Source: Meloidogyne chitwoodi (lineage: Eukaryota > Nematoda > Chromadorea > Rhabditida > Meloidogynidae). From it: DNA of 64,000 nt. The position numbers were made by a program, and so were the translations under genes. The stretch is from the NCBI GenBank assembly GCA_015183035.1, contig JACZZP010000009.1, forward strand, positions 2,170,001 through 2,234,000, read 5' to 3'. Positions within the stretch are counted from its first letter, which is position 1; every line of letters begins with the position of its first letter. The notes under the pieces were generated by a model. The model saw only the letters and a list, made by a program, of their open reading frames with translations, searched no databases and was not told the origin of the DNA. Below are positions 10,446 to 23,365 of this stretch, piece after piece.

Positions 10446-13149
10446 ATTATTATACTACTTGCCAGTCTATTTAATAAGTTTTCGTTTTAAGGACTTGCGA
10501 TTATCATTAAAGGCTTCAAGTATCTTTGCTGTATTTTCATTTAAATGTTCAAGAATGCAGTATTCTATTCCTTTAACAATTTGACTCTCTTAATTTTATT
10601 AAAATAATTATTGTATTTAAATTAATTTTTATTAATTAGAGTATTAGTTTTTAATTAAAAAAATATTGTTTTCAATATCGAATTAAAATCTCTATGGTCT
10701 AATTTATACTGTTCTTCTTTGCATATTCATACATATCCTCTACATTATCATCTAAGCATTCAACTTATGTTCATTACTCAAAATAATATAATTTATTAAT
10801 TGTTTTTATCTGACATGTCTCTTTCCCCTGTTTGTGTAAATTTAATAATTATATTGTTATTTGTTTTTTTAATTTTGAAAACATATTTACTTTATTATAA
10901 TATACATAATATAATTTGTTCATAGTTTTTATCTCATTGTCTCGTCCCCGCTCGCATATCCTTTATTACTTTGAATCTTTTGTCTAATTTCGACCTTGGG
11001 TCACTGAATTCTTTTTTCAGTTCTTCGATTAATTCCATAAAAACTCATTGAAAAATCATTTCGTTCTTTTCATTATTTTTAATATTTAGTATTATTAAAA
11101 ATAATTAATTAATTCATTAAATAAAATTTTTAATTATATTTTTTATTTAATAATAAATTTTTATAATATTTAAATTAAATTTATTAAATACCTTTAACTT
11201 ACTCTTTAATTACAATATTTTTGTACTTATAATATAATAATATCGTTATCCATCCAATTTTTTCCACACCATGATAGAATTAGTTTATTTTTAAAGTATT
11301 TTTCAATTTTGTGGAATAGACCTTATAGTGGTATAATAACAAAAGGCGAAATTTTTAAATTATTTTTGAGCAAAAAATTTTAATTTGTATTATATTTCTT
11401 AGAAAATTTTTGTTAAATTATTATATTGTTTTTCAAAAATTTTTTCAGGCTTTTTTTGAAAATTTACTATAATTTTTACAATTACAAAATAACACAAAAT
11501 ATTTTAATATTATTTTTTAAATTTCTCATCTTTCGTTTCAAACTTAAATTTTCTTTAATTATATTTTTTAATAATTTATAAAATATTTGTATTCATTTTT
11601 TGCAATGGATCTAAGCTTGTATCTAATGAATTGAGCTTCGTATAATTACCAAAATTGATCCATTCATTAAGTCAAATTATTTTAGAGTTACTGTTGGCAA
11701 AACTAAATTTCGTAGTTTTCTTCGTATTAATATTTTTTATTAATTATTATAGCTTTTCTAAAATTTAAATGAAATAATGGTTATAATTTGAAAAATATTT
11801 TATGCAGCAATTACGCTTTTCAGCTCGCTTTCTATTTCTTCTTGAGTATGAGTTGACTAAAAAAGAAGAATTGCAGTAAAAAAATCTTATTTACATTTTA
11901 GCCTCATAGAAAAGTCCCGAATTTGTAACAATCTTTTTAATCTCTTCTAGGTGGTTTATTTGAAATGGAATACTTCAATAATTTTATTTATAAATTTTAT
12001 TTAATTTTAAAATAATTAATCAATTAATTATATTATAAAATATTAGTAAAAATTAAATTTTTTGATACTTTTTGATTTAATAATAACTTTTTTGAATGTA
12101 AAAATTAAATTTAAAAATTAAACATACAACAGCTGCAAAAGTAGGTACCTATTTCTTTTTACTTCAAAGATTTCTTTATAATCTTGTTTTTTTAATTTTT
12201 TTTAAAATTATAATTATATTTAAAGAGTAGAATATTATATTAATTATTTAAATAGGTATATAAAATAAGCTTTTATTTAATAAAAATATTTAATTAATTA
12301 TATTATTTTTTAAATGCTATAAAGTGCTTTTCCTAAGTGAAATAGACAACCAGTTATTTTTACTTTGGAATTATATTCTCACTGTGCCTAATACACCAGC
12401 CTTTTATATTATTATTTTTAAGTATTTTTTATATAAATTTATTTTTATATAAATTTATTTCGTTTTTTAATTTATAAAATGATGTTCCTCATTTGCTAAC
12501 ATATTCTCTTATTTCTTTTTCACTTTTAAAATTTATTTATATACATATATTTATTAATTCTTTATTTTATGCTCTTTTTAGAATAATTTACCTAATTGAT
12601 ATTTTTATAATTAAAATTTCATATATTTTAAAAACAGAGATACATAATTGATTGAAAAAGTTCCGTCTATATATACGTGTTTCATCTCATTAGCCCATCT
12701 TCTAATTGAAATTAAATATAAATATTTAGAATTTTATTTAATAAAAATAATTAAAAATATAATTAATTATTCTATTATTTATTTATATTTTATTAATCCA
12801 TTTTACTCTTCTTCCTTCTAAGGGAAATGTCTGAGTCTATAATCCTTAAGAGATAAATTAATTAAAACTTTCATAGTTCAATAATTTACAATTTTAATTA
12901 TTAATTTAAAAATAATTAAACTTTATATTTTAAAATAATTAGGGTTTGCAGTTTTTTCAAATAATAATTAATTTTTATATAAAATTTAATATTTTTTAAA
13001 ATTATTATATAATATACGTATTTTATTTTTTAAAATTTAAAATAGTTTTAATTATTTATTAACTCGTTGAATAAAATCATACTTTTTTTAAGAGATGTCT
13101 ATCATACATAGACTGCTGTTCCAGCGTAGCTACATCCTTAAATTTAAAT

Positions 13150-14010
13150 AATAGCTGATAAAATGATGGAAATTATTTTAATTTACTGTAAAATGTATGT
13201 GCTAGTCTCTAACATTTAATAATTTATTTTGATAATTTTACTTTTTGTTTATTTTTAATTAAATTTCCAATTTAATTTTCAATTCCTTTTCATAATAAAA
13301 TTTTTAAAAATAATTTTGGAATAATATTTATTTATTTAATTATATAATTTTTATTTACTAGCAAATAATGCTTTTAAATCGACATAATTAAAAAGAAACA
13401 AAAAATCGTTTTGACGAGTCATAATTCGCGCTAATTGTTCCTCTAATTGTAAGTTATATCGCTCAACATATTTGAAATAATTCTTGTCAGAATATTTTGA
13501 ATCTTTTTCTTTTAAAATTGAAAATTAAAATTCAGTTTCATTTACGAAGATTGCATAAAATCAATTGGACAAAGGGTGGTTGAGGATTATAAGTCTGCTA
13601 AAATATGTCGAGGTCTTGATTTTACGGCTTTTTATTTTTAACTTGCGCACCACCAAACCATGGGACAATTCCTTGATAAATTTCAATTTAATTATTAATT
13701 TCCAAATTTTTCTTAATTTCTCAAATTGATTTGGCTCCATTAAATATTTTTAATTTATTTTTATTTTATTTCTTCATAAATTAAATTTTAACGATTTTTA
13801 ATTTTATTAAACATTTTTAAGTAAAGGAAGCAGAAAATAATGAAAATTAATTATTATTTTTATTAAAAGTATAAGATGTAGATGTTCATAGAAATATTAT
13901 TATTATTTTTTTATTTTAATTTGCTTTAGCTCTAAACGTTTCCTTATGAGTTTTTGGTCCAAAAATTGGCCTAGTGAAGAATTATTATTTATTTTTATTA
14001 TGAATTAAAA
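13150..14010. repeat. Dispersed ~0.8-kb repeat, copy 2
   Basis: Second copy of the repeat at 9680-10445, about 3.5 kb downstream and in direct orientation, diverged by many small indels. It carries no intact frame. Confidence 0.8.
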
Positions 14011-15259
14011 TTTAAATAATTTATTATTATTTAAAAAGTTTAATTAAAATTAATAAAAAAATTATTCAAAATTTGCAATTAATTGTTTCTAAATTTTGAT
14101 TTCAATATTTTGTTCATTATTTAAATTATTATTTTCTTCTTCATTATTAGCCAACATAATTTCTCTAATTTTAAAAAATATAATTAAAATGATTAATTTA
14201 AAAAATATTTTATTTCCACTTTTTTTCAAGACCACTGAGTTCGACAGCTTTTTTGCATGTATCTTGATAATTTATATTTTTAAATTATATATATTATTAT
14301 AAAGTGTTTTAAATTAAAATTAAATAAATTTTTAATTTATTAAAAATTTATTTATTGAGATTTTTTTTTCAGTCGATTGGAAGTTCTTAGTTGAAGCTTT
14401 ATTATATTACCTGGTTTAATATTTATTTTATTTTTTAAACAAAATATATTTAAATATGTTCCATTTGGTGAGCCATTCCTCTACTGAACTTCATTATAAA
14501 GATTAAAATTTTAATTATTAAAATATTTTAAAAATTAATAAGTACTGCCACTTTCTACTCCTCCAAAAAATCATAACTGTTATTTTGCTAATTCTTTATT
14601 TTATTAAATTCTGATCCAAAAACTCTTTTCCGAATAGCCACAAATTCTGCACATTATTACTAAAGTTAATATTTTTAACAATATACTAAAATTTAAAATT
14701 ACTAGATTTTTAATTTTTTTGTTGATGTGAGACCCGTACAGGGCTCCAATTTTTAATGTTTTAATTTTTATACTTTATATTTTTTTTCTTCATTCTTCAA
14801 TTTTTTTAATATTATTTGTAGAAATTCTAAAAAAAAATAATTTATATTTTAATTTTAATATTTATGAAAGTGGAGGTTCACGGAGGGAAGATAAAACATT
14901 TTTCAGTTTAAGAATATATTATTTTAATAAATTATTATTTAATAAAATTATATTTTTTAGGGTGGGTTAATTGAAGGTTTTGATGTTGAGTCTCTACATC
15001 TGCTAAGGATGTATAGCGATTTGAAGAAAGGCTTTAATTATAAACCAATTTGTATATATTCATATTTTTTAATTAATTTACAAATAAAATTGTGTTTATT
15101 ATATTTTAAAATTTAATTTTTAAATTTTTTAAATTATTTTACTTTAAAATCATTTGTAGTTCAATATATCTTAAATGTTCGCTCAGTTTTTGAACTTGCT
15201 AAATTTTTCATAAGTATAAATATATTTTTTAAGGGAAAAATACCAAATACAAATTTTAC

Positions 15260-15425
15260 ATAAATAAAGTTGTTTTTTACGATGAACGGAAAGAAGATGG
15301 CAACGAATTGTATCAGTTCCATTTCCTACATAGTCACAATGTTTGCACATAATATTACTTTGTTTTCTAAAGCAAAATATTCTATAGCTGAATTTTTGAA
15401 GTTTAAACCATTTATCTAACCACTC
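15260..15425 (-). mobile_element. BED zinc-finger exon of a decayed hAT transposase
   Basis: The minus strand reads NEWLDKWFKLQ, then IMCKHCDYVGNGTD, then TIRCHLLSVHRKKQ. A CxxC pair followed by an HxxxxH pair, with the aromatic start, is a BED zinc finger, the DNA-binding domain at the N terminus of many hAT transposases. Surrounding minus-strand sequence down to about 9.6 kb is decayed and no full transposase can be assembled. Its frame is open for only about 55 codons. Confidence 0.6.
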
Positions 15426-16812
15426 GTTACTTTATATAGTTCAATTATTAAAAAAATTTAATTATTAAAGCTTTTCATTATTTTAAAATAATATTTCATT
15501 TTTTATATAAAATTTTAATATTTTTATTTTTCATTTAGTTCCTGATAATTTCTTTTGTGTTTATTCCTATTAATTTCGATGCTATTTCCCACAGTTAAAT
15601 TATCTAATTTATTTTCAAACTACTCTGCTTCATTATAAAAAGTAGATGGTACTCATCATTTTGTTAAGTTTTAATATGTAAATATTTTAAACATTGTTTT
15701 AAAAGAATAATTAATATTTTTATAAGAATGCCAAATGACTGATTTTTTGAAAGAATTTTCATGTTTAAATACTATCCGAAAATTGTTATAACAGTTGAAA
15801 CATTTTTATATTTAACACATGTGTAATATTTCTTTAATTAAATATTTCTAGGAACTCTTCTGAGGATAATCCAAATTATAATTTTATCTTTTTATTTTAA
15901 AAGACGACTTTATTCAAATATTTAAATTTAGACAAAATTAATATAAATAAGTTTAAGAATAATAATATATCCTATGAAGGGTTTTTAGCTTATATATGGC
16001 TCTAAAGTAAACAAATAGAATGATCGGTCAGGAAAGGTCACAAATTTTAGACTATAATATTTTAGATAAGAAAATTAATAATATATTTTTATTTGTCGGG
16101 AATGTATTTATTTATTCTTTTTAATTCTTTATTATTTGTTTACATAGTACGCAGAATGTTGCAACATGGAACACTTTAAACTTTTATATAAATTTGCTAA
16201 AAAATTGAAAATAATGTAAAGTAAATTCAAATCAGATATCCATCATCTATATAAGTGATTTTTAAATTTTATATAATAAAATGTTTTAATTTTATTATAT
16301 TGAATTTAGGTAATAATATTTTTATAGTTTATAATTATATTAATATTTGAATCTTTCAACTATAAGTCTACGTTTTTTCCTCTTAGTCATCGAAAAAAAT
16401 ATTATTGAAAAATAATATTTAATTTAATTTATTTTCGTTTAAATTTATTAAAATATTTATTTTGAACATTTCTTCAGTTAATAAAAATGAAAACAAGGAA
16501 ATTTTTCTTTCTATTTTAATTTGGGTTTAACACAATAATTTTTCAGTTATTAAAGGAGGATGTTTATGTTCAAATATAACCAGCGTTTGTATGCTCAGAT
16601 CAGTGTATAAAATTATGGGGAAAATTAATAACATGGGGAACATTAAAAAATACTTTAGGGAGAAGCGCCGGGGGGATTGAAAATATGGGCGTTGAAAGCC
16701 TGCGGCTTTGAAAGGGTCCTAGCAGGGATTTTTGCTTGGAATATGTACGTCATGAGCGGTGTGAAGTTGTGGTGGGTTAAAAGTGGTGGTGGGTGCCAAA
16801 GTGGTGGTGCAA

Positions 16813-17570
16813 CCCTCCGGCGTTTGAGGGCCTTCGGCCCTCAAACGCCCCGCTAAAGTTTGAAAAGTTTGTGGTGGGTTAAAAGTGGTGGTGGAGGCAA
16901 AAGTGGTTGTGTAACCCTCCGGCGTTTGAGGGCCTTCGGCCCTCAAACGCCCCGCTAAAGTTTGGAAAGTTTGTGGTGGGTTAAAAGTGGTGGTGGGTGC
17001 CAAAGTGGTGGTGCAACCCTCCGGCGTTTGAGGGCCTTCGGCCCTCAAACGCCCCGCTAAAGTTTGGAAATTTTGTGGTGGGTTAAAGGTCGTGGTGGAG
17101 GCAAAATTGGTGGTGTAACCCTCCGGCGTTTGAGGGCCTTCGGCCCTCAAACGCCCCGCTAAGGTTTGGAAAGTTTGTGGTGGGTTAAAGGTCGTGGTGG
17201 AGGCAAAAGTGGTGGTGTAACCCTCCGGCGTTTGAAGGCCTTCGGCCTTCAAACGCCCCGCTAAAGTTTAAAAAGTTTGTGGTGGGTTAAAAGTGGTGGT
17301 GGGTGCCAAAGTGGTTGTGTAACCCTCCGGCGTTTGAGGGCCTTCGGCCCTCCAACGCCCCGCTAAAGTTTGGAAATTTTGTGGTGGGTTAAAAGTGGTG
17401 GTGGGTGTCAAAGTGGTGGTGCAACCCTCCGGCATTTGAGGGCCTTCGGCCCTCAAACGCCCCGCTAAAGTTTGGAAAGTTTGTGGTGTTTTAGAGTCGT
17501 GGTGAGTGCCAAAGTGTTGGTCCAACCCTCCGGCGTTTAAGGGCCTTCGGCCCTTAAACGCCCAGTGAAC
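16813..17570. repeat. 102-bp GC-rich minisatellite carrying a UUCG-loop hairpin
   Basis: Eight tandem units, about 102 bp apart, starting near 16813, 16914, 17017, 17119, 17219, 17322, 17424 and 17526. Each contains a palindrome GGCGTTTGAGGGCC-TTCG-GGCCCTCAAACGCC with overlapping ends (13-bp stem, TTCG tetraloop) followed by CCCGCTAA and a GGTGGTGGG-rich spacer. Two units have paired changes that keep the stem (TTTGAAGG with CCTTCAAA in unit 5, TTTAAGGG with CCCTTAAA in unit 8). Two have single unpaired changes (units 6 and 7). The unit length is a multiple of three, so the minus strand is open as an LRAEGPQTPEG repeat. I treat that as a by-product. A degenerate cousin of the hairpin (GCGTTGAAAGCCTGCGGC) lies at about 16690. 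Confidence 0.9.
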
Positions 17571-17598
17571 GACCTCAACCGAAACTTTAACACCCTGC

Positions 17599-19130
17599 AA
17601 CTTGGTAAGAGTTTATCCAAAAATTTTACAAAAAATATTTTTGACTCTTCTAGTCAAGGGCTTTCAAATGATATATAATTTGGCCCCCATACTTTAATTT
17701 TATAGTAGGCCATTTTGGCTCTCAAAATTTTGATGGGATTTTATGCCCAAATTTTCAAAAAATCATAACTTTTTGAAAAGTAACCTTTTTTGAATATTTT
17801 AAAACCTTAAAAGGTTCCAAAAATTATGCTTAATATAATAAAAATACTTTCCATCCAGTCCCATGGCAAAAATACCGAAAATTTTTCGAAAAACCGGAAA
17901 TTTTCGAATTTTCAGATTTTTGATCCTAAGTACCTCTAAACCTAATATTTTTCAAAAAATTTTAACTTATAAAATAGCTAATGTTTTTCTTTATTTAATA
18001 ACACTTGATTCATTCAAATTCGACAAAAACTCGCAAAGTTAAGGTCGATTGCAAATTTTGGAAAATATTCCATAAGGGGTACCCCTTTTTGAAAAATTTT
18101 GAAAAATTTTTTTTCGAAAAAAATGTCTTATATGTGGTAAAAACACTCCCTAAACACGAATCTGTTGTCAGAAAATTTTTTAAAAATTTTTTGCAAAAGT
18201 TAGAGTCAAAAAATTATTAGGGTCATACTCACTTTTCGGACTCTAACTCCCTCAGACTCAAGTGGACCCCAAACATGTGATATGTTTTTTGAACCTACAA
18301 AACATACTCTATAACATGGGTGAGTAAAAAAAGGCTTTATGATCTGTTTAATACATACCACCCTTTAAACCCCCGCTGTCCCAAAATTTCTAACCCCTGT
18401 AACTTGGTCAAAGTTAATCCAAAATTTTTTCAAAAAATATTTTTGAACTCAGCTCATAAAGAGCTTTCATATGATATATCATTTGCCCACCTTGCTTTAA
18501 TTTTTATGTTTACATTTTTTGACTTCAAAATTTGAATGGGATTTTATGACAAAAATTTCAAAAATTCATAACTTTAAGATAAATAACCTTTTTTGAATAT
18601 TTTAAACCTTATTAGGTGTTAAAAATTATGCTTAATTTTATAAAAATACTTTCAGTCCAATCCCATGGCAAAAATCCAAAATTTTTTCAAAAAAACCGAA
18701 AATTTTCGAATTTTCAGAAAATCGACCCTAACTACCCCTACCCCGAACATTTTTAAAATTTTTCTTCAATCATAAAATAGTTAATTTTTTACTTCATCTA
18801 TCAAACTTTGTTTCATTCCAATCCGACCAAAACTCGAAAAGTTAAGGTCGATTGAAAATTTTGGAAAATATTCCAATAGGGGTACCCCTTTGGAAAAATT
18901 TTGAAAATTTTTTTTTCGTAAAAATTACTTTTATGGTGTATAAACACATCCTAAACATGAATCCGAGGTCAGAAAAAATTTAAAAAATTTTCTCGAAAAG
19001 TTACGGTCAAAAAATCGTAAGAGTCCGAATCGCTTTTCGGACTTAATTCTCAGAGACTCAAGAGGACCTCCAACATATGATATGTTTTTTAGATCGTCAA
19101 AGGATGTTCTACAAAATAGGCTATTGAAAT
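17599..19130. repeat. Two tandem copies of an ~812-bp unit
   Basis: AACTTGGT at 17599 and 18411 begins two direct copies that keep the same anchors in order: TTTCAAATGATATAT / TTTCATATGATATAT, CCCATGGCAAAAAT, CCGAAAATTTTCG, and GGGGTACCCCTTT. Divergence is moderate. It directly abuts the hairpin minisatellite. Short open frames at 18005-18220 and 18320-18535 are not conserved in the other copy, so no gene is called. Confidence 0.8.
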
Positions 19131-19325
19131 CCGGTTTTGCACGCCGAATTCAAAAATTGACCCATGTGACAACCACTTTTTGACTCAAATCGCTACAATC
19201 ACTCATCACAGACTCAATTGGCTCGCAGACTTTTTGTAGCCAACGCTTGTGGCTACAAATGTCTCAACTTAGCCAAAACTATCGGCCTCATATTTACATT
19301 CAAAAAAGCAATTAAAATTTTCAAT

Positions 19326-19680
19326 CGGCCATTTCATTGCCACACTCAAGTCTAGCACCAAAATGACCAATCCCATTTAATTCCCCATAGCCGATTACCC
19401 ATTATCCCTCAAATAATTCCAACTTATTTTTAGTTTATTATTCGATGCCCATTTCAGTGCCGCAATTAATTTCTGCACCAAAATTACCTTGCCCATTGAA
19501 CTCCCCACAACTGATTACCCATTATCCCACCAAAAAATCCCACTTATTTTGAAAGTATATCATATTCGGCCATTTCAGTGCCACACTCAAGTTCGGCACC
19601 GAAATAACCTGTCCCAAAAAATTCGCCGTACTCGAATACATATTATCCCAAAAGAATTTCCCACAAAAAGCCAACCGTTG
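19326..19680. repeat. Three tandem ~120-bp repeats
   Basis: Three diverged units begin CGGCCATTTCATTGCC (about 19326), GCCCATTTCAGTGCC (about 19447) and CGGCCATTTCAGTGCC (about 19567). Each runs through GCACCAAAAT...CC, CCCATT and ATTATCCC. Unit length about 120 bp. Function unknown. Confidence 0.65.
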
Positions 19681-21929
19681 TCGCTAGACTCTAAAAAAAC
19701 TATTAGAGTCTGGGCTGGACGTTTCAGTCTCACGCGGATAACTACCCTTTAAATTGAAATTTCTCAAAAAAAATTTTTTGATTCGACATCTACTAATTGG
19801 TGCTCAATCGCCTCCCAGCAGAAGTTTTCCGCTATCTGCCCCCGTTCCCGAGATAGACCCGGAGCGGGAGCTGTTTCGGCGTGAAGGAACCCCCGCACAA
19901 AAAAATCGATAATTTTCCCATATGGCCCACCACAAGTACCCAGCAACATGTCCAACTTCCAGCCCTCTCCCATTATCCATAAAGGCTGTGATTTTTGATT
20001 TACGCGAAACGGCTTGTTTTTATATGTATATTAATGTTGTATGTCAGTGTATCCTCTATATCATTATTATAAGCAAATTTTTATCTCTTCGGGGGAGTCC
20101 CCAAGAACACTTGGATTAAATTAAGTTATTTAATTTAAATATTTTTAAAATATTTGTGTGATATTTTAAAATATTATTATTTTCTTATATTTAATAAAAC
20201 ATTAAACATGACTCTTTCCTGATTATTATTATTATTTTCTTGATTAAATTCATATACCTATTTTATTTGAATAGGGTATTAATAAAAATATATCTTTTAT
20301 TAATTATCTAATTGTTCCAATCCTGGTGCAGTTGTTGAATATTTATTTAAAAAATGGGAGAAAAAAACTTAATTTAAAAATATTCAAAAAATATTTTAAT
20401 GTTTTAGAAATATAAAAATATTTTTTATTAATTATTTTTTAAATTTTGTATGAAAATAAAACTTCCAATAATTAAATAAATTTAATGATTTACCAAAATA
20501 AATATTTTTTTAATGTTGGCATCAACTTTAAATTTATTTGTTTCAGAATCTTATACAAGATATTTTTAATTTATTAATGATGATATTTTATAAATAAAAT
20601 GTTTTTTATTAATTTAAAAATGAAACATTTTTGACACGAACGAGCAAATGCTTGCGTTTTTAAATAATTATAATTTTCATTCTTTTTTTTACTTTAAATT
20701 CAGAACATATTTTTATTAAAAACTAGTAGCTAAACAAGAAAATTATATAAAAATAAAGTCTAATTTAATGAAAATACAAATATATAATTTAATTAATTAA
20801 AGCTATCTTTATGTGATTTTAATATGCAGAATTACAGTTTTTTAATAAATTCAAAAAATATTAAATTAATTACTTATTAAAAACATTTTTTAATATGTAT
20901 ATGGCTGCTAAATTTCTCCTTCCATTGTCAGCTGTGGAGATTTTATTTTTGTTACAATTTCATATGTAAATGAATATTTATCATTACCCCCACTAATAAA
21001 ATTCATTCATAATTTAATTTTTAATAAATTCATTTTTATATTTAATTTTTAATTTAATTTCTAGATTTTTAATTTTGTTAGTTTAGACCCGGACGGGGTT
21101 CCATTTTTTAATACCTATTTTAATTTTTATTTTATCCGTATATTAATTTTATTTATCTTTTTATTTGAATTTTAGAATTTTTAATTTTATTTCTTTCGTT
21201 AATCTCTTCAATTTAATCCTTTTCAATAAATATTATTTTAAAATATATAATAAAATATATTTTATTATAGGATAATTGATTTAGATAAAATAATTTTAGT
21301 ATTTAGAAAATGTTAAAATAAGCGCAGTAGCACATATTTCCAAAATATTATATTAATAATATTTAATATAAATAATTATTTAATTTAAAATTTAATCAAA
21401 TAATGATGCCATAGTGATTCAATGTTTTTTGTATGTATTTTAGCTCTATAAAATATTTTAATTTTAATTTTTAATTAATAATATTATTTTTGAGAATTCC
21501 ATATTTGACTTTTCATATTTTGATTATTCTCTTTTTAACTTAACACAAAGATTCTTCACGGCATCTTGGTTAATAAAATTTATTTTAATTATAAGAGAAT
21601 TTTAATTATTTTATGTAGATTATTTATTTATTTAAAAATATTTGAAATTTAATTTTTGGTTTTTAAATTATTTATTAATTTATTATTTCAATTTAATAAT
21701 TTTAAAAAGCATTAAACAATGTTGCATAAATTATTCAATTAATTTTTTAATAAATATATTTTAATTTATAAATTAAAATTAGTTATTCTTTAATAGTCAT
21801 ATTAATTAAATTGTTAACTTGATATTAATAATTAGCCTTCTATTGCAGATATACAATAAATACAAAATAAAACTAAAGCAAAATTTAATTTTTCAATTTA
21901 TTTATTTTATTTATCGCATTTTATTTTAA

Positions 21930-22066
21930 ATTTTGATTAAAGAAAAAAGCTTTTTAATATTCTCGGGTAAAAGACTTTTTCTTAAATTACTGATAATTAA
22001 GCCTGCTGTTGAAAAGAATCGTTCGCACTCAACTGAAGTTGCTGGTGCAGAAAATTATTATAATTG
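21930..22066 (-). mobile_element. hAT transposase C-terminal dimerisation-domain relic
   Basis: Minus-strand translation gives FSAPATSVECERFFSTAGLI then ISNLRKSLLPENIKKL. This is the diagnostic C-terminal block of hAT transposases (PATSxxxERxFSxAGxIxxxxRxxLxPEN). Neighbouring sequence is decayed, so this is a fossil. It shows that the surrounding AT-rich desert is at least partly hAT-derived. It may belong with the BED-type relic pattern at 15.3 kb. Confidence 0.75.
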
Positions 22067-23284
22067 CTGATTTAGCAAATATTGGCAATTTAATTGTGTT
22101 TTCATCCACAAATATATTTAGACTTATTAAAAAATTTAATAAACCTTTGTATAATATTATAAATTTAATTTTATGTTTATTTTTTTTAAATGTCTGCTTT
22201 TTCATATAAAAATATTTTATTAAAATAATGTTAAAATTATTAGGAAAAGTATTTATTTAATTATAATTATAAAATTTTTTATTTAAGTTATAGGCATTCC
22301 ACATGTCCGAAATTATTATTGTGCCTGGTTTAATAATTATTTAATATTTAAATCCTTCATTATTTTTATTTAATAAATTTTTTTAAATTATAAATGATGT
22401 TCTTTGATTTATCCAACGGATAGTAATGTTTTCTTTGTAGTAGAAGAAGTTTGTGCTTGTTTTCAAAGTTCCTCAAGATATTTAAGAATGTTTCGTCATC
22501 TGAAGTCTGAAAAATTATTTTTACAAAATTAACTAGTTATTTAAATAATTTAAATTTTTTCGGTTGGTTGCTTTTTGGTGCTCAGTTCACTCATATTGTT
22601 GTTAAATAATTAAAGTTTAAATAGCTGTTTAAATGAAATTAGGTATACAAATTTATATTTTTAAAATTTCTTTTTTTAATAATGTTTAGGATTAAAATTT
22701 TTTATAATATTGGAGACTTTTTCAATGAAAATTAATAAATTTTTATCTAGTAATACAATTAATTATTAATTTAATATAAAATTAAATCTAATTAATTTGT
22801 GTATTTGTCTATATATTATAAATGAAACAAAAACAATTATAATCATTAAAATCTAACCTTTTTCACAACCGTGACTAAAGAAGCCGAAATCATTGGTCCA
22901 GATTATTTATAAAAAAATAAAATAATTATTTTAAATAATATTTAAATTTTACCCATTGTTCATTTTTATATTCAGTGTGAAGTAATTATTTTTCAAAGCC
23001 TCACATGGATATGAAAATTTATTTAATAAAATACATTTAATAATTAATTTGTTCATAATTTAATTAAACATTTTATATATTTAGAAATTTTAAAAACTGG
23101 TAATTAAAATAAATATATTTAATAAAAAATATCTTTCACTTCATTAGTTCGAGAATCAATTTGTAGTGATGGACACTTTATTTCCTCTAATTTATTGTCA
23201 TTCGCTTTAATTTTTTTATTAATATCCTTCTGTGCTTTTCGTAAAATAAAATATATTTTAATCCTGATATTGAAATATTTTCTT

Positions 23285-23365
23285 GAACCAATAGTGGATT
23301 ATTTTTTATTTTATTAATCATGTTCCAAAATGATTCGACATTATTTGTATGTGCCCTTGAAGATA
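23285..23365 (-). mobile_element. Possible ISXO2/Merlin-like DDE fragment
   Basis: The minus strand reads SSRAHTNNVESFWNMINKIK. A second relic near 25618-25665 reads VNTNNVESLWNIINI. Merlin/ISXO2 transposases carry a comparable HTNxIExxW block near the last catalytic residue. The match is short and the rest cannot be assembled, so the call is tentative. Confidence 0.35.

Larger units (their letters stand above)
9424..16500. other. Gene-free AT-rich tract with decayed transposons
   Basis: About 7 kb with very high AT content and no convincing gene. It carries a pair of direct dispersed repeats (listed separately) and minus-strand relics of a hAT-type transposase. The text near 10075-10130 and 13645-13700, read on the minus strand, gives IYEGIVSWFGGA and IYQGIVPWFGGA in the two repeat copies, so the repeat once encoded protein. 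Short open frames here are low-complexity Phe/Leu/Lys/Ile strings and were not called. Confidence 0.7.

Noticed and set aside
16813..17570. CRISPR-like array (palindromic repeats with regular spacing)
   Set aside because: The spacers are themselves repeated and the DNA is from a spliced eukaryotic genome, so this is a minisatellite.
16719..17600. Minus-strand open frames with LRAEGPQTPEG repeats
   Set aside because: The 102-bp unit is a multiple of three, so openness is automatic. There is no signal, homolog or splice context, and the hairpin explains the conservation better.
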